Shown: positions 8,043 to 16,871 of the stretch, piece after piece
Layout: each line of letters begins with the position of its first letter
Position numbering within the stretch: position 1 is the first letter of the stretch
Made by a program: the position numbers and the translations under genes
The notes under the pieces: generated by a model
The model's database searches: none
Seen by the model: the letters and a program-made list of their open reading frames with translations, nothing else
What the model was told of the DNA's origin: nothing
Origin: CAYMEV01 sp964389675 [NCBI: uncultured Candidatus Sumerlaeota bacterium]
Lineage (GTDB): Bacteria > CAYMEV01
Length of the DNA: 64,000 bases
NCBI GenBank assembly: GCA_964389675.1
Contig: CAYMEV010000013.1
Location: forward strand, 1-64,000
Direction of reading: 5' to 3'

Positions 8043-11000
8043 ATGAGAAGCCCAATGATAATCCACAACCGCTATGCAGTGGCAGAGAAGATAGGTGAGG
8101 GCGGTATGGGCAATGTATACAGGGTCAGGGACACCCTCCAGAATAATATTGATTTTGCCTTAAAAGCAGTCAAGAGATCTGTGTTTTCAAAGGGAGATCC
8201 AGATGTACTGCTGAGATTTAAGAAAGAATTTGATATAATGACCAGGCTGAAACACCCCAATCTTGTAAGAGTACACGATTTTCTGACAGACATCGAGGAA
8301 AATTCATATATTGTCATGGAATATGTTCCCGGAATTACCCTTGGAAAACTTCTTAAGAGGGAAAATACCATTGCCAGAGGCCAGGCAGTTGAGATCATTG
8401 TGCATATGCTAAGAGCTCTCGGGTTTATACATTCAAGGAATATAATATACCGTGATATAAAGCCGGATAATATTATAATAAGCATAAGCGGAAAAACTGC
8501 AAAGCTGTCAGATTTTGGCATATCAGACATTGGCTGCGCTGAAAGTGAAAGGATAAAGGGGACACTGCTGTACATGGCTCCTGAAGTGCTTGAGGGTGAT
8601 ATTACACCCCAGATCGATATCTTTTCACTCGGGATTGTCCTTTTGCAGATGACAACCGGTAAGCCCTTCTATAAGGGTGAAAACTATAATATGAGCACAA
8701 TAGTTGATATACTCAAGGACAGCAGTCATTATGAAAGCATTAGGAACAGGGAGTTTGCTGAAGTTGCTGATAAGGGCCTGAGGCATATAATTGAAAAGAT
8801 GACAGCTTTTGACAGGCATGAAAGATACCAGTCATGTGCAGAAGCTATAATGGCCATCAATAAGCATTTGTCCATGGATTATGAAATAGAGACAAAAGCC
8901 ACAAAGGAAAGCTATGTGCTTGGTGCGCCCTTTATTAACAGGCGCAGTGAGTATAAGGAACTTATCAGGCCTCTTGAAGCAGATAGCGTATTTTGTATAA
9001 AAATGCTGCGCGGATCACAGGGTTCAGGGAAGAGCAGGCTGCTTTCCGAGCTGAAAAAGCACTGCCAGCTGAATAATGTACTCTTTGTTGATGCCTGCTG
9101 CCCTAAGCAAGGGGAAAGGCCATTCGGTGTGTTTCTGCCTCTGCTTAAAAGGATATTCCTGCATATTGACAGAAAAAGTATATTAAAGTATGCCCCGTAT
9201 TTAAAGAGGATTATGCCGAAGGAGAAGATCTTTGACCAAATAAGCCTCCCCGGCGTTCAGGATTTCGAAAAAGAGATGACGGCAGTCTGTGATTCAATAG
9301 TAAGGATCATATTTGATTTTGTAAGCTCCCTGCAAAAACAGGCTGTCATAGCAATCGATGATATATCCTATGCTGACAGCTGGAGCATTAAGGTCCTATG
9401 TGCACTTATCAGGGAAGTGAGGACAGATGAGATCAGCAATATACCTGTTAAGGCTTTTTACTTCACAATATCAGATGAGGCAGGAATGGAAGATATCAGC
9501 CCTGAATGCGATATAAATGCAGAAGAGATTGCTCTAAAACCATTTACAGAGAAGGATGTAACAGAGTATATTGAATGCATTTTTGGTGAGAATAACCTTG
9601 ATGAGAGCCTGATAAGCGAGATTGATAGTATAAGGGAGCAGGCAGGAGGAAATCCCTATTTTCTGGAAGAGTATATTAAGACCCTTGTGCAGTCTGATAT
9701 TATACAAAGGAAAAGCAGAATGTGGTCGATCCAGAAGATTGATAGAAAATTTCATGGTCTGGACCATCTAAAAGCCATAATTGAACAAAGGATAGAAAAT
9801 ACCGGGTTTAACAAAGAACAGAAGGAAGCTGTATCCATGATATCCCTTATTGGGAAAGAGCTTTCCCTGGAGAATATCAGCTCCCTTCTGAGCAATTTCA
9901 GTACAGAATTTATGAACAGTTTCGTAAGGGAGCTTGAAAGGCTTGAATTCCTTACAGTTTTAAGGAGTGCAGACGAAATTAAGTACAGGGTATCCAATAA
10001 TCTTATAAGGCAGGCCTTTCTGAAGGATACTAAAGACTTAAGAAGCAGGCATGCTTATCTTGCAGAAAGGTTCGAAAATGTATTTGATGACAGTCTTGAA
10101 GATTTTTATGAAGAGATCGCGTATCATTTTTCTGAAGCAGGCAATTCAGGAAAGGCTGTTTTTTACCTGGAACTTGCGGGTTATAAAGCTTCAAGGAACT
10201 ATCATTACTCTGATTCAGTCAAATACTATGATAAGGCAATCTCATTGGAGAATCCGTACACAAAGAATTATTATAACCTTATCCTTAAGAAGACAGAAAC
10301 TATGGCACAGAATAACCAGTGGAAAGAATCATTTGCCATCCTTAGGTCAGTAGAGGGTAAAATCACTGATACTGAACAGCTGGGGCAGATGTACTACAAC
10401 CTCAGCCTTGACTATTTTCTAACAGCTGACTATCCGAGGGCAGCTGATGCAGCAGATAAATCGCTGAAATACAGGGTCCTTGCTTTCGGCCCGCTGGATA
10501 AAAAGGTAATAGAATCAATAACGCAGACCGCCTCTGCATATTATTACAGGGGGGAGTATAACAGTGCCCTTGCTGAATTCAGGAGAGCCCTTGACCTTCA
10601 GATTAGAGTTTCAGGTGAGGCTGATGTTTCTGCAGCAGAACTGTATAATGATATAGGTGTTATCTTCTGGTGCAAAGGGGATTATGACAATGCCCTTGAA
10701 AATATAAAAAAATCCCTGGATCTTAAGATAAAACTGCTTGGAGTAACAAGTCCGGATGTTTCAGTAGGATATAATAATCTTGGATTGATCTATTCAAAAA
10801 TGAATAAATACGAGAAGGCACTTGTCTATTATGAAAAAAGCATGGAAATTGCTGTGAGCCTTTTTGGCAGAAAACACCTCAGTGTTTCAACAGAACTTCA
10901 TAATATCGGCATGATCTATGAAAAAATGGCAGATTATGACCAAGCAATAAAGCTTTACAAGGAATCCATATCGATCAGGAAGCGTTATTATCATGAAAAC

Positions 11001-11573
11001 CACCCCGATATTGCAAATTCCTACCATAATATAGGCGGGATTTATGTCAGGACCAACAGAAATGAAAAGGGGCTGTATTATATTACAAAGGCCATGAACA
11101 TATGGCTTAAGTTTTATGGAGAGGAGCACCCCAATATTGCTTCATCCTATAACCATCTGGGATACCTGTACAGCAATCTCGGAAAGTACAGGGAAGCTTT
11201 TGATTACCATAACAAAGCTCTAAGTATAAGGCTGAAGGTATTTGAAGAAGGACATCAGGACATATCAGGATCATACTATAATCTTGCCGATACCTGCTTT
11301 AAGATGAAAGATTTCAGCAGGGCACTTTATTATTATGAGAAGGTGATGAATTATGAGTCCAATAATAAAAACAGGGATGAAAAATACTATATTAATATAA
11401 ATAAAAATATGGGGATCATATATAAAAATCTGGGGGACAGGGCAAATGCAGAAAAACACCTTAAAGAGGCACTTGATATATCCAGGTCTGTTTATGGAAA
11501 AATAAGCTCCAAAACTGAGGAAATAAATGATATAATCAAAGAACTGAAAAGAAAGGACCCTGCTGAAGGATGA
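8043..11573 (+). CDS. Ser/Thr protein kinase with AAA ATPase and TPR domains
   Basis: The product is 1176 aa. Residues ~8-275 are a Hanks-type kinase: glycine loop GEGGMGNVY (18-26), lysine K41 in FALK, catalytic loop YRDIKPDN (136-143, with Tyr for the usual His, aspartate D138 kept), DFG 157-159 and an APE-like MAPEVLE. An AAA/STAND-type ATPase follows, with Walker A GSQGSGKS near 322-330 and Walker B AVIAIDD near 433-439, then a winged-helix-like linker. From ~700 to the end there are tandem TPRs, including many ~42-residue kinesin-light-chain-type units (LYNDIGVI, YNNLGLIY, LHNIGMIY, YNHLGYLY). It is probably a cytoplasmic signalling hub that senses partners through the TPRs. The start is 8043 or 8055. 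It overlaps the transporter gene by ATGA, so the two are translated together. Confidence 0.9.
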   Translation: MRSPMIIHNRYAVAEKIGEGGMGNVYRVRDTLQNNIDFALKAVKRSVFSKGDPDVLLRFKKEFDIMTRLKHPNLVRVHDFLTDIEENSYIVMEYVPGITLGKLLKRENTIARGQAVEIIVHMLRALGFIHSRNIIYRDIKPDNIIISISGKTAKLSDFGISDIGCAESERIKGTLLYMAPEVLEGDITPQIDIFSLGIVLLQMTTGKPFYKGENYNMSTIVDILKDSSHYESIRNREFAEVADKGLRHIIEKMTAFDRHERYQSCAEAIMAINKHLSMDYEIETKATKESYVLGAPFINRRSEYKELIRPLEADSVFCIKMLRGSQGSGKSRLLSELKKHCQLNNVLFVDACCPKQGERPFGVFLPLLKRIFLHIDRKSILKYAPYLKRIMPKEKIFDQISLPGVQDFEKEMTAVCDSIVRIIFDFVSSLQKQAVIAIDDISYADSWSIKVLCALIREVRTDEISNIPVKAFYFTISDEAGMEDISPECDINAEEIALKPFTEKDVTEYIECIFGENNLDESLISEIDSIREQAGGNPYFLEEYIKTLVQSDIIQRKSRMWSIQKIDRKFHGLDHLKAIIEQRIENTGFNKEQKEAVSMISLIGKELSLENISSLLSNFSTEFMNSFVRELERLEFLTVLRSADEIKYRVSNNLIRQAFLKDTKDLRSRHAYLAERFENVFDDSLEDFYEEIAYHFSEAGNSGKAVFYLELAGYKASRNYHYSDSVKYYDKAISLENPYTKNYYNLILKKTETMAQNNQWKESFAILRSVEGKITDTEQLGQMYYNLSLDYFLTADYPRAADAADKSLKYRVLAFGPLDKKVIESITQTASAYYYRGEYNSALAEFRRALDLQIRVSGEADVSAAELYNDIGVIFWCKGDYDNALENIKKSLDLKIKLLGVTSPDVSVGYNNLGLIYSKMNKYEKALVYYEKSMEIAVSLFGRKHLSVSTELHNIGMIYEKMADYDQAIKLYKESISIRKRYYHENHPDIANSYHNIGGIYVRTNRNEKGLYYITKAMNIWLKFYGEEHPNIASSYNHLGYLYSNLGKYREAFDYHNKALSIRLKVFEEGHQDISGSYYNLADTCFKMKDFSRALYYYEKVMNYESNNKNRDEKYYININKNMGIIYKNLGDRANAEKHLKEALDISRSVYGKISSKTEEINDIIKELKRKDPAEG

Positions 11574-12982
11574 TTAAGAAAAAGAGATTCCCTGATACCC
11601 TTTCGATAATATTTGCCCTGATGGTTATCTTTGTGATACTTACCTGGACTGTCCCAGCCGGTGAATTTGAAAGAACGGAAGAAAACGGGAGGGAGGTCAT
11701 AGTTGCGGGCTCATACAAAAGGGTTGAAGCAAATCCTCAATCCATAGAATTCTTTACAGCGCCCATAAAGGGGTTTGTATCAGCTGCAGAGATTATTGCA
11801 TTTGTATTTATAGTAGGGGGGGTGTTTTCCATAATTAATATGACCGGGGCTGTAAATGCACTGATCTTCAGTATTATTAATATTACAGCAAAAAGACCGT
11901 CATTAAAGGGTCTTATAATACCATTGACAATGATACTCTTCAGTCTGGGAGGTGCTACTTTCGGCATGTCTGAAGAGACGCTGGTATTTATCATGATAAC
12001 GATACCTCTTGCTGTTTCCCTCGGGTACGATCCGATTGTAGGAGTTTCCATAGCTTTTGTGGGGGCTGGCCTGGGATTTGCAGGGGCTTTTCTCAATCCA
12101 TTCACTGTCGGCATTGCACAGGGGATAGCCGGCATAAGCCTTTTCAGCGGGCAGGAATACAGGCTGATAGTATGGTCTGTGCTGACCTTTATTGGAATAG
12201 CGTATGTATGCAGGTATGCCAGGAGAATTGAAAAAAAACCTGAAAAAAGCCTTGTAAAAGATATATCCTTTGACTGCAAGCTCTCCGGTGAAAAAAAAGA
12301 GGATATGAAGCTTACAAAAAGAAGGATGCTGGTCGTGATATCTCTGGTATTGGCGCTTTCAGCTATTATTCTGGGAGTTCAGGGCAAAGACCATATCATA
12401 TCAGGCATGTCCGGATGGTATATCGAAGAGATAAGCGCTGTTTTTCTGGGACTGGGTATTGTTTCTGCCATTATCTGCGGTTTTTCACCCGGGAGAACAG
12501 TCAGGGCATTTTCAGAAGGGGTCAGAGATATGGCAATGCCAGCTGTCATCATAGGGTTTGCGAGGAGCATCCTTATCATTGCAGAACAGGGAAGGATAAT
12601 TGATACGCTTCTCTATTATGCAGGTTATATCGGGGGAGGGGTGCATTCGGTGTTCAGTGTCCAGATAATGTTTATCCTGCAGACATTTATAAACTTTTTT
12701 ATTCCGTCAGGGTCAGGTCAGGCTGCCCTTACAATGCCCATAATGGCTCCCTTAAGCGATGCCCTTGGGTTTACAAGGCAGACTGCAGTGCTGGCATACC
12801 AGCTTGGGGACGGGATTACAAACATGATAATCCCGACCAGCGCTGTACTGATGGGTGTTTTGGAGATTGCCAGAATACCATATGATAAATGGTTCAGGTT
12901 CATTCTGCCCCTGATAATACTGCTTTCTGCAGCAGGCATGATAATGCTTGCTTTTCCTGCTGTAGTGTTTCAATGGAACTGA
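11570..12982 (+). CDS. yfcC: YfcC/DcuC-type membrane transporter
   Basis: This 470-aa protein has about 11-12 hydrophobic segments. The N-terminus (FALMVIFVILTWTVPAGEFER) is the hallmark of the YfcC family, in the DcuC/ArsB-like clan, annotated as C4-dicarboxylate or basic amino-acid (arginine/ornithine type) transporters. The conserved half-membrane loops are visible: GGATFGMSEET near 128-138 and NFFIPSGSGQAALTMPIM in the second half. A long charged cytoplasmic loop lies near 215-245 (ARRIEKKPEKSL). Its start overlaps the kinase stop (ATGA), which suggests co-expression and perhaps control of uptake by the kinase. The substrate cannot be told from sequence; an amino acid is the usual guess. 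Confidence 0.85.
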   Translation: MIKKKRFPDTLSIIFALMVIFVILTWTVPAGEFERTEENGREVIVAGSYKRVEANPQSIEFFTAPIKGFVSAAEIIAFVFIVGGVFSIINMTGAVNALIFSIINITAKRPSLKGLIIPLTMILFSLGGATFGMSEETLVFIMITIPLAVSLGYDPIVGVSIAFVGAGLGFAGAFLNPFTVGIAQGIAGISLFSGQEYRLIVWSVLTFIGIAYVCRYARRIEKKPEKSLVKDISFDCKLSGEKKEDMKLTKRRMLVVISLVLALSAIILGVQGKDHIISGMSGWYIEEISAVFLGLGIVSAIICGFSPGRTVRAFSEGVRDMAMPAVIIGFARSILIIAEQGRIIDTLLYYAGYIGGGVHSVFSVQIMFILQTFINFFIPSGSGQAALTMPIMAPLSDALGFTRQTAVLAYQLGDGITNMIIPTSAVLMGVLEIARIPYDKWFRFILPLIILLSAAGMIMLAFPAVVFQWN

Positions 12983-12992
12983 CAGAAGGCAG

Positions 12993-15158
12993 ATGATGGA
13001 AAAACTGCTTATTGATATTGCTATTAAGGGGCCATTTTTTAAGGGATTCACATATTATACGGATATAAGGTACAAAGAATGCATTTTCCCGGGACAGCTT
13101 GCAGAGGTGAGCTTCGGAAAAAGGATTGAGACTGGATATGTCATGGGCTTTTCCGGGAGTAAAACTGAAGACTATCCGGGCATAAAGCCAATTATAGATA
13201 TTGTAAACATCAGTCAGACATGCGATGATCATATTCTTTCAGTCATAAATTTCATAGCAGAATATTATCACTCCCCTCCAGGGGCAGTATATTCATTTGC
13301 TGTCTGCAATTATGAAAGAATACTAAGGATTGCAGCAAAAAAGGACAGCGGTCCCGCGGATAATTCCCTGAATACCCGGGAGGCTGAAATTCTCAGCTAT
13401 ATCAGGAGCAAAAAGAATACTGCATTATCTTCTCTGAAACACAGGCTTAAGGATTGCAGCATGCTTAAGCTTGCTCTGTCCCTGCTTTGGAAAAGGGGGT
13501 TTATTGATATTGTTTTTGATGATTGCAGGTCAGCAGAAATTGAAAGGAAAATGAAGGACTTCAGCCTCAGTGAAAAGCAGAATGCTGTATATAATGCTAT
13601 ATTTTCAGAACTCGAAAAGGGATTCAGTACGCACCTCATATACGGGATCACCGGCTCGGGGAAAACGTTTATATACCTAAGGCTGATACAGGATATTATA
13701 AAGGCAGGCAAACAGGCATTGATCCTTGTCCCTGAGATAGGCTTAAGCATACACCTGGAGAAGATGTTCCGGGAGTTCATTCCGGGAACAGAAATGCTGC
13801 ATTCTTCCGTGGGAAAGAGGCAGAAAAGGTATATACTGCAGAAGGCCAGGGACGGCAGGATAGACCTTATAATAGGCCCAAGGAGTGCTCTTTTCATACC
13901 ATTTCACAGGCTCGGCATAATCATTATTGATGAAGAGCATGACAAATCATACAAGCAGGAGAGCATTCCATGCTATAATGCCAGGGATGCAGGGATATTC
14001 AGGGCAAAAGCACAGGATGTGCCGATAGTGCTGGGGAGTGCTACGCCAAGTATTGAGTCCTATTACAATGCGAGGATAAAGAACAAGTACATGTTCCATG
14101 AACTTACTGAGAGATACGGGGAATCCAGGCTTCCTGAATTATTTCTTGTTGACCTGAAGGAGGAAAAGGCAAAGAAGAGGTCTACAATCATCAGCCAGCT
14201 TCTCCTTGAAAACCTGAAGGAGATGTTTGAAAAGGGGGACCAGGGGATACTCTTCATTAACAGGAGAGGGTTCTATTCAGCAATAATATGCCTGAAATGC
14301 GGTTCCAGCATAAGATGCACAAGATGTTCCGTGTCCATGTCATATCATCAGGAGATAGACAGGCTGGTATGCCATCAGTGCGGAAGGCAAAGGCGGATGC
14401 CAGACAGATGCCCCTACTGCGGAAGCGAAAAGCAATCCAGCTTCGGATTCGGGACAGAACATGTGGAAGAACTGATTAGATCATATATACCCGGGATCAG
14501 GATATTGAGGTTTGATTCGGACAATATCAGGCAGCGGGATAAGGACAAAAGGCTCTTTGAGTTTGGCATGCATGAATATGATATTATCGTAGGTACACAG
14601 ATGATAACCAAAGGATTTGATTTTCCGAAAGTAAACCTTGTAGGTGTGATACAGGCTGATGAAAGCCTTTATATGCCTGATTTCAGGGGGGCAGAAAGAA
14701 CATACCAGATCATCAACCAGGTCAGCGGAAGGTCAGGAAGAAGGAATAAGGTTGGCAGGGTCATTATACAGACATATCTTCCTGAACACTATTCAATACA
14801 GTACAGCCTGAAGAATGATTATTACGGTTTTGCAGAGAAGGAGCTTAAATCAAGGAAGAAATTCGGATACCCGCCTTACAGAAGACTGTGCATGATATCT
14901 TCTTCGGGCTATAAGAAGGAAAGGGTGCTTGACCTTATATCAAAGATCTATGAAAGGCTGTGCAGAGTGAAAACAGGGGATATCTCAATTATCGGCCCAG
15001 TTTCTGCATTTGTTGAAAAAAGAAAGAATATGTACCGATGGAACATACTCCTCCAGGGGAGCATAGGGCAGATAAACAGAATGCTTTCTGATATCTCGGA
15101 AATATACCTGTCCAACAGCTCAGCAGTGACTATAGATATGGACCCTTACACCTTTTAG
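12993..15158 (+). CDS. priA: Primosomal protein N' (replication restart helicase PriA)
   Basis: At 721 aa it has the usual PriA length. PriA reloads the replicative helicase at stalled forks. Visible parts are the N-terminal 3'-DNA-binding region (~1-100), a helicase core with Walker A GITGSGKT near 217-224 and the DEEH box near 311-314, the zinc region with eight cysteines in four CxxC pairs (CLKCG, CTRCS, CHQCG, CPYCG, ~431-476), and helicase motifs GTQMITKGFDFPKV and QVSGRSGRR. The start is the first of two adjacent ATGs, 10 bases after the transporter stop, so it may share that transcript. Confidence 0.97.
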   Translation: MMEKLLIDIAIKGPFFKGFTYYTDIRYKECIFPGQLAEVSFGKRIETGYVMGFSGSKTEDYPGIKPIIDIVNISQTCDDHILSVINFIAEYYHSPPGAVYSFAVCNYERILRIAAKKDSGPADNSLNTREAEILSYIRSKKNTALSSLKHRLKDCSMLKLALSLLWKRGFIDIVFDDCRSAEIERKMKDFSLSEKQNAVYNAIFSELEKGFSTHLIYGITGSGKTFIYLRLIQDIIKAGKQALILVPEIGLSIHLEKMFREFIPGTEMLHSSVGKRQKRYILQKARDGRIDLIIGPRSALFIPFHRLGIIIIDEEHDKSYKQESIPCYNARDAGIFRAKAQDVPIVLGSATPSIESYYNARIKNKYMFHELTERYGESRLPELFLVDLKEEKAKKRSTIISQLLLENLKEMFEKGDQGILFINRRGFYSAIICLKCGSSIRCTRCSVSMSYHQEIDRLVCHQCGRQRRMPDRCPYCGSEKQSSFGFGTEHVEELIRSYIPGIRILRFDSDNIRQRDKDKRLFEFGMHEYDIIVGTQMITKGFDFPKVNLVGVIQADESLYMPDFRGAERTYQIINQVSGRSGRRNKVGRVIIQTYLPEHYSIQYSLKNDYYGFAEKELKSRKKFGYPPYRRLCMISSSGYKKERVLDLISKIYERLCRVKTGDISIIGPVSAFVEKRKNMYRWNILLQGSIGQINRMLSDISEIYLSNSSAVTIDMDPYTF

Positions 15159-15169
15159 GATTGATTGGT

Positions 15170-16183
15170 TCAGTACTCGGAAATTATGGCCTTTATAAGT
15201 TCTATAAGGCTGAAGTAATCATCCTTTGATATTATAGAATTGGGTGAGTGCATGGCAAATGCGGGCAGTGCAAGGCCTATGCCGTCCGACTCCAGTTCAT
15301 AGCATAATTTGCCGAGTTCACCATTTCCGGCCCTTGATATCATGTCCTGATACTTAATACTGTTTTTCTCTGCAATCTCAATTATCCTTTTGCTGATCTG
15401 GGGGTTTGAAACATATGAATTATCCATATGAGCGATCACAACACCCTTGCCGATCTCTGCGCCGGTTGGCATTACAAAGGGAGCTAAAGTCCCCGGGCAT
15501 ATTTCAATATTGATAAAAAGATCCGGTTTCAGCTTATGCTCCCTGAAAGCTGACCCTATCTCCCTGTGAGGCCAGAATGTTGTTTCCTCTCTTGCTGAAA
15601 AAACGGCAACTGTCTTATTTGATGTTTTTTCAAGAAGATGGCTGGAGTGCATAGCAGATACAATCGCTGCAATGGCTGCCCTGGCGTCAAAAGCCTTTCC
15701 AAAGATCTTGCTTTCCCTGACTTCGACAGAATTTTTTGCCGAACCTGCTGAATATACAGGGACAAGCCTTTCTGCATCCTCTTTATTTGATACTCCTATA
15801 TCCACATAGTATGTCCGGTTCTTATCCTCTTTTCTGACTGTAAGGATCCCCGAAATATTGCCCGGATTAAATATGATCTTCTGATTATTGAAGTCATCAG
15901 AGATAACTGAAATAGGAAGGACCTCGATCAGGCCGTTATCAAGGTATCTTCTAGGCTTGATCCCAAGCTCGTCCATATGGCTTTGAAAGACTATGGTCCT
16001 GCCTGATTTGTTTTTATCTGATGGATTAAAGACAACAAGATTTTTATGGGGAGTGACATAATGGAAAAATGACTGCCCAAGTATCTGCTGTATTATGTCA
16101 AGAATGTCATCTTCGCAGGAGGAAGGACCGAATGCATCGCAAAGTGTCTTCAGGACTTTCATGTTAAAACTCTGTTCGTTCAT
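15170..16183 (-). CDS. M42-family metal-dependent aminopeptidase
   Basis: I choose the ATG at 16183 (337 aa), because GAAGGT lies 7 bases upstream; the open frame extends to 16240 without a better site. M42 enzymes (FrvX/PepA/TET type) are cytoplasmic, usually dodecameric, two-metal aminopeptidases. Metal and catalytic residues are recognisable: HMDELG, the bridging aspartate in AFDARAA, the Glu-Glu pair in SAREET, NIEICPG where most relatives have Asp, and AMHSPNS near the C-terminus. It is convergent with priA, with 11 bases between the stops, and is monocistronic. An amino-acid-based lifestyle would fit with YfcC, PepD and HutI in the same window. Confidence 0.88.
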   Translation of the reverse strand: MNEQSFNMKVLKTLCDAFGPSSCEDDILDIIQQILGQSFFHYVTPHKNLVVFNPSDKNKSGRTIVFQSHMDELGIKPRRYLDNGLIEVLPISVISDDFNNQKIIFNPGNISGILTVRKEDKNRTYYVDIGVSNKEDAERLVPVYSAGSAKNSVEVRESKIFGKAFDARAAIAAIVSAMHSSHLLEKTSNKTVAVFSAREETTFWPHREIGSAFREHKLKPDLFINIEICPGTLAPFVMPTGAEIGKGVVIAHMDNSYVSNPQISKRIIEIAEKNSIKYQDMISRAGNGELGKLCYELESDGIGLALPAFAMHSPNSIISKDDYFSLIELIKAIISEY

Positions 16184-16347
16184 ATAAATACCTTCTATTA
16201 TCTTTTTCTCTGATTTAAGCATATAAAAAGCATTTAGCAAAGCAAAAAATCCTTAAGCAGGCATAAATTCATTCAATGCATGAAGCAAAGAAGCATTGTC
16301 TGAGAATTCCAGGGAGACCACAACACCGGCTAAAAGTAATTTTTAGG

Positions 16348-16375
16348 TTGAGAATGAAAAAAATGGGTTTATAAT
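16348..16375 (+). promoter_or_regulatory. Promoter of the Rrf2 gene
   Basis: TTGAGA (16348-16353), a 16-base spacer and a perfect TATAAT (16370-16375) lie 25 bases before the ATG at 16401. An AGAGGA ribosome site follows. Confidence 0.65.
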
Positions 16376-16400
16376 AAAAATATATGCAAAGAGGAATAGA

Positions 16401-16802
16401 ATGAAGCTTACTGTAAAATCAGAATATGCATGCCTTGCAATGATAGATATGGCTGAGAACTACGATAAGGGGTATATCAAGATAGGCGACATAAGTAAAA
16501 GGAAAGAAATACCAAAAAAATTCCTTGAGAGCATACTGCTGACCCTTAAGACTTCAGGCTACTGCATAAGCAAAAGGGGAGGAGATGGAGGCTATATGCT
16601 GGCAAAAAGCCCTGATAAAATAAGCCTGGCTGAAATTATGAGGATTATGGACGGTGCCCTGGCACCGGTTGAATCAGTCAGTATGTTCTTTTACAGGCAT
16701 ACACCGATTGAAAAGAACCCCAAGCTCAAGCTTATATTAAGGGAAATACGTGATTATATAGCACTTAAACTTGAAAATATAACATTTGCAGATTTAATTT
16801 GA
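16401..16802 (+). CDS. Rrf2-family transcription regulator
   Basis: This 133-aa winged-helix protein has the family start MKLTVKSEYACLAMIDMA, the recognition-helix region KRKEIPKKFLESILLTLK, the wing SKRGGDGGYMLAKSPDKISLAEIMRIMDG and a C-terminal dimer helix. The three clustered cysteines that hold the Fe-S cluster of IscR/NsrR-like members are absent: the only cysteines are C11 and C54. It is therefore probably of the cluster-free (CymR-like) type and may sense a small ligand or work as part of a complex. It sits 69 bases before pstS on the same strand, with an inverted repeat between them, which suggests it controls phosphate uptake and/or itself. Confidence 0.93.
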   Translation: MKLTVKSEYACLAMIDMAENYDKGYIKIGDISKRKEIPKKFLESILLTLKTSGYCISKRGGDGGYMLAKSPDKISLAEIMRIMDGALAPVESVSMFFYRHTPIEKNPKLKLILREIRDYIALKLENITFADLI

Positions 16803-16811
16803 TTTTTTTTA

Positions 16812-16833
16812 TTGACTTTATATATATTGTCTA
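16812..16833 (+). promoter_or_regulatory. Possible Rrf2 operator overlapping a pst promoter
   Basis: TTGAC (16812-16816) and GTCTA (16829-16833) form a near-perfect inverted pair around an AT-rich 12-base centre. TTGACT can also act as a -35 box, with TATAGA/TAGATT 14-16 bases downstream, so a protein bound here would block transcription of pstS. This is an inference from position and symmetry. Confidence 0.4.
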
Positions 16834-16871
16834 TAGATTTAGTAGAGAAATGATGAAAAAGGAGATTTTGT

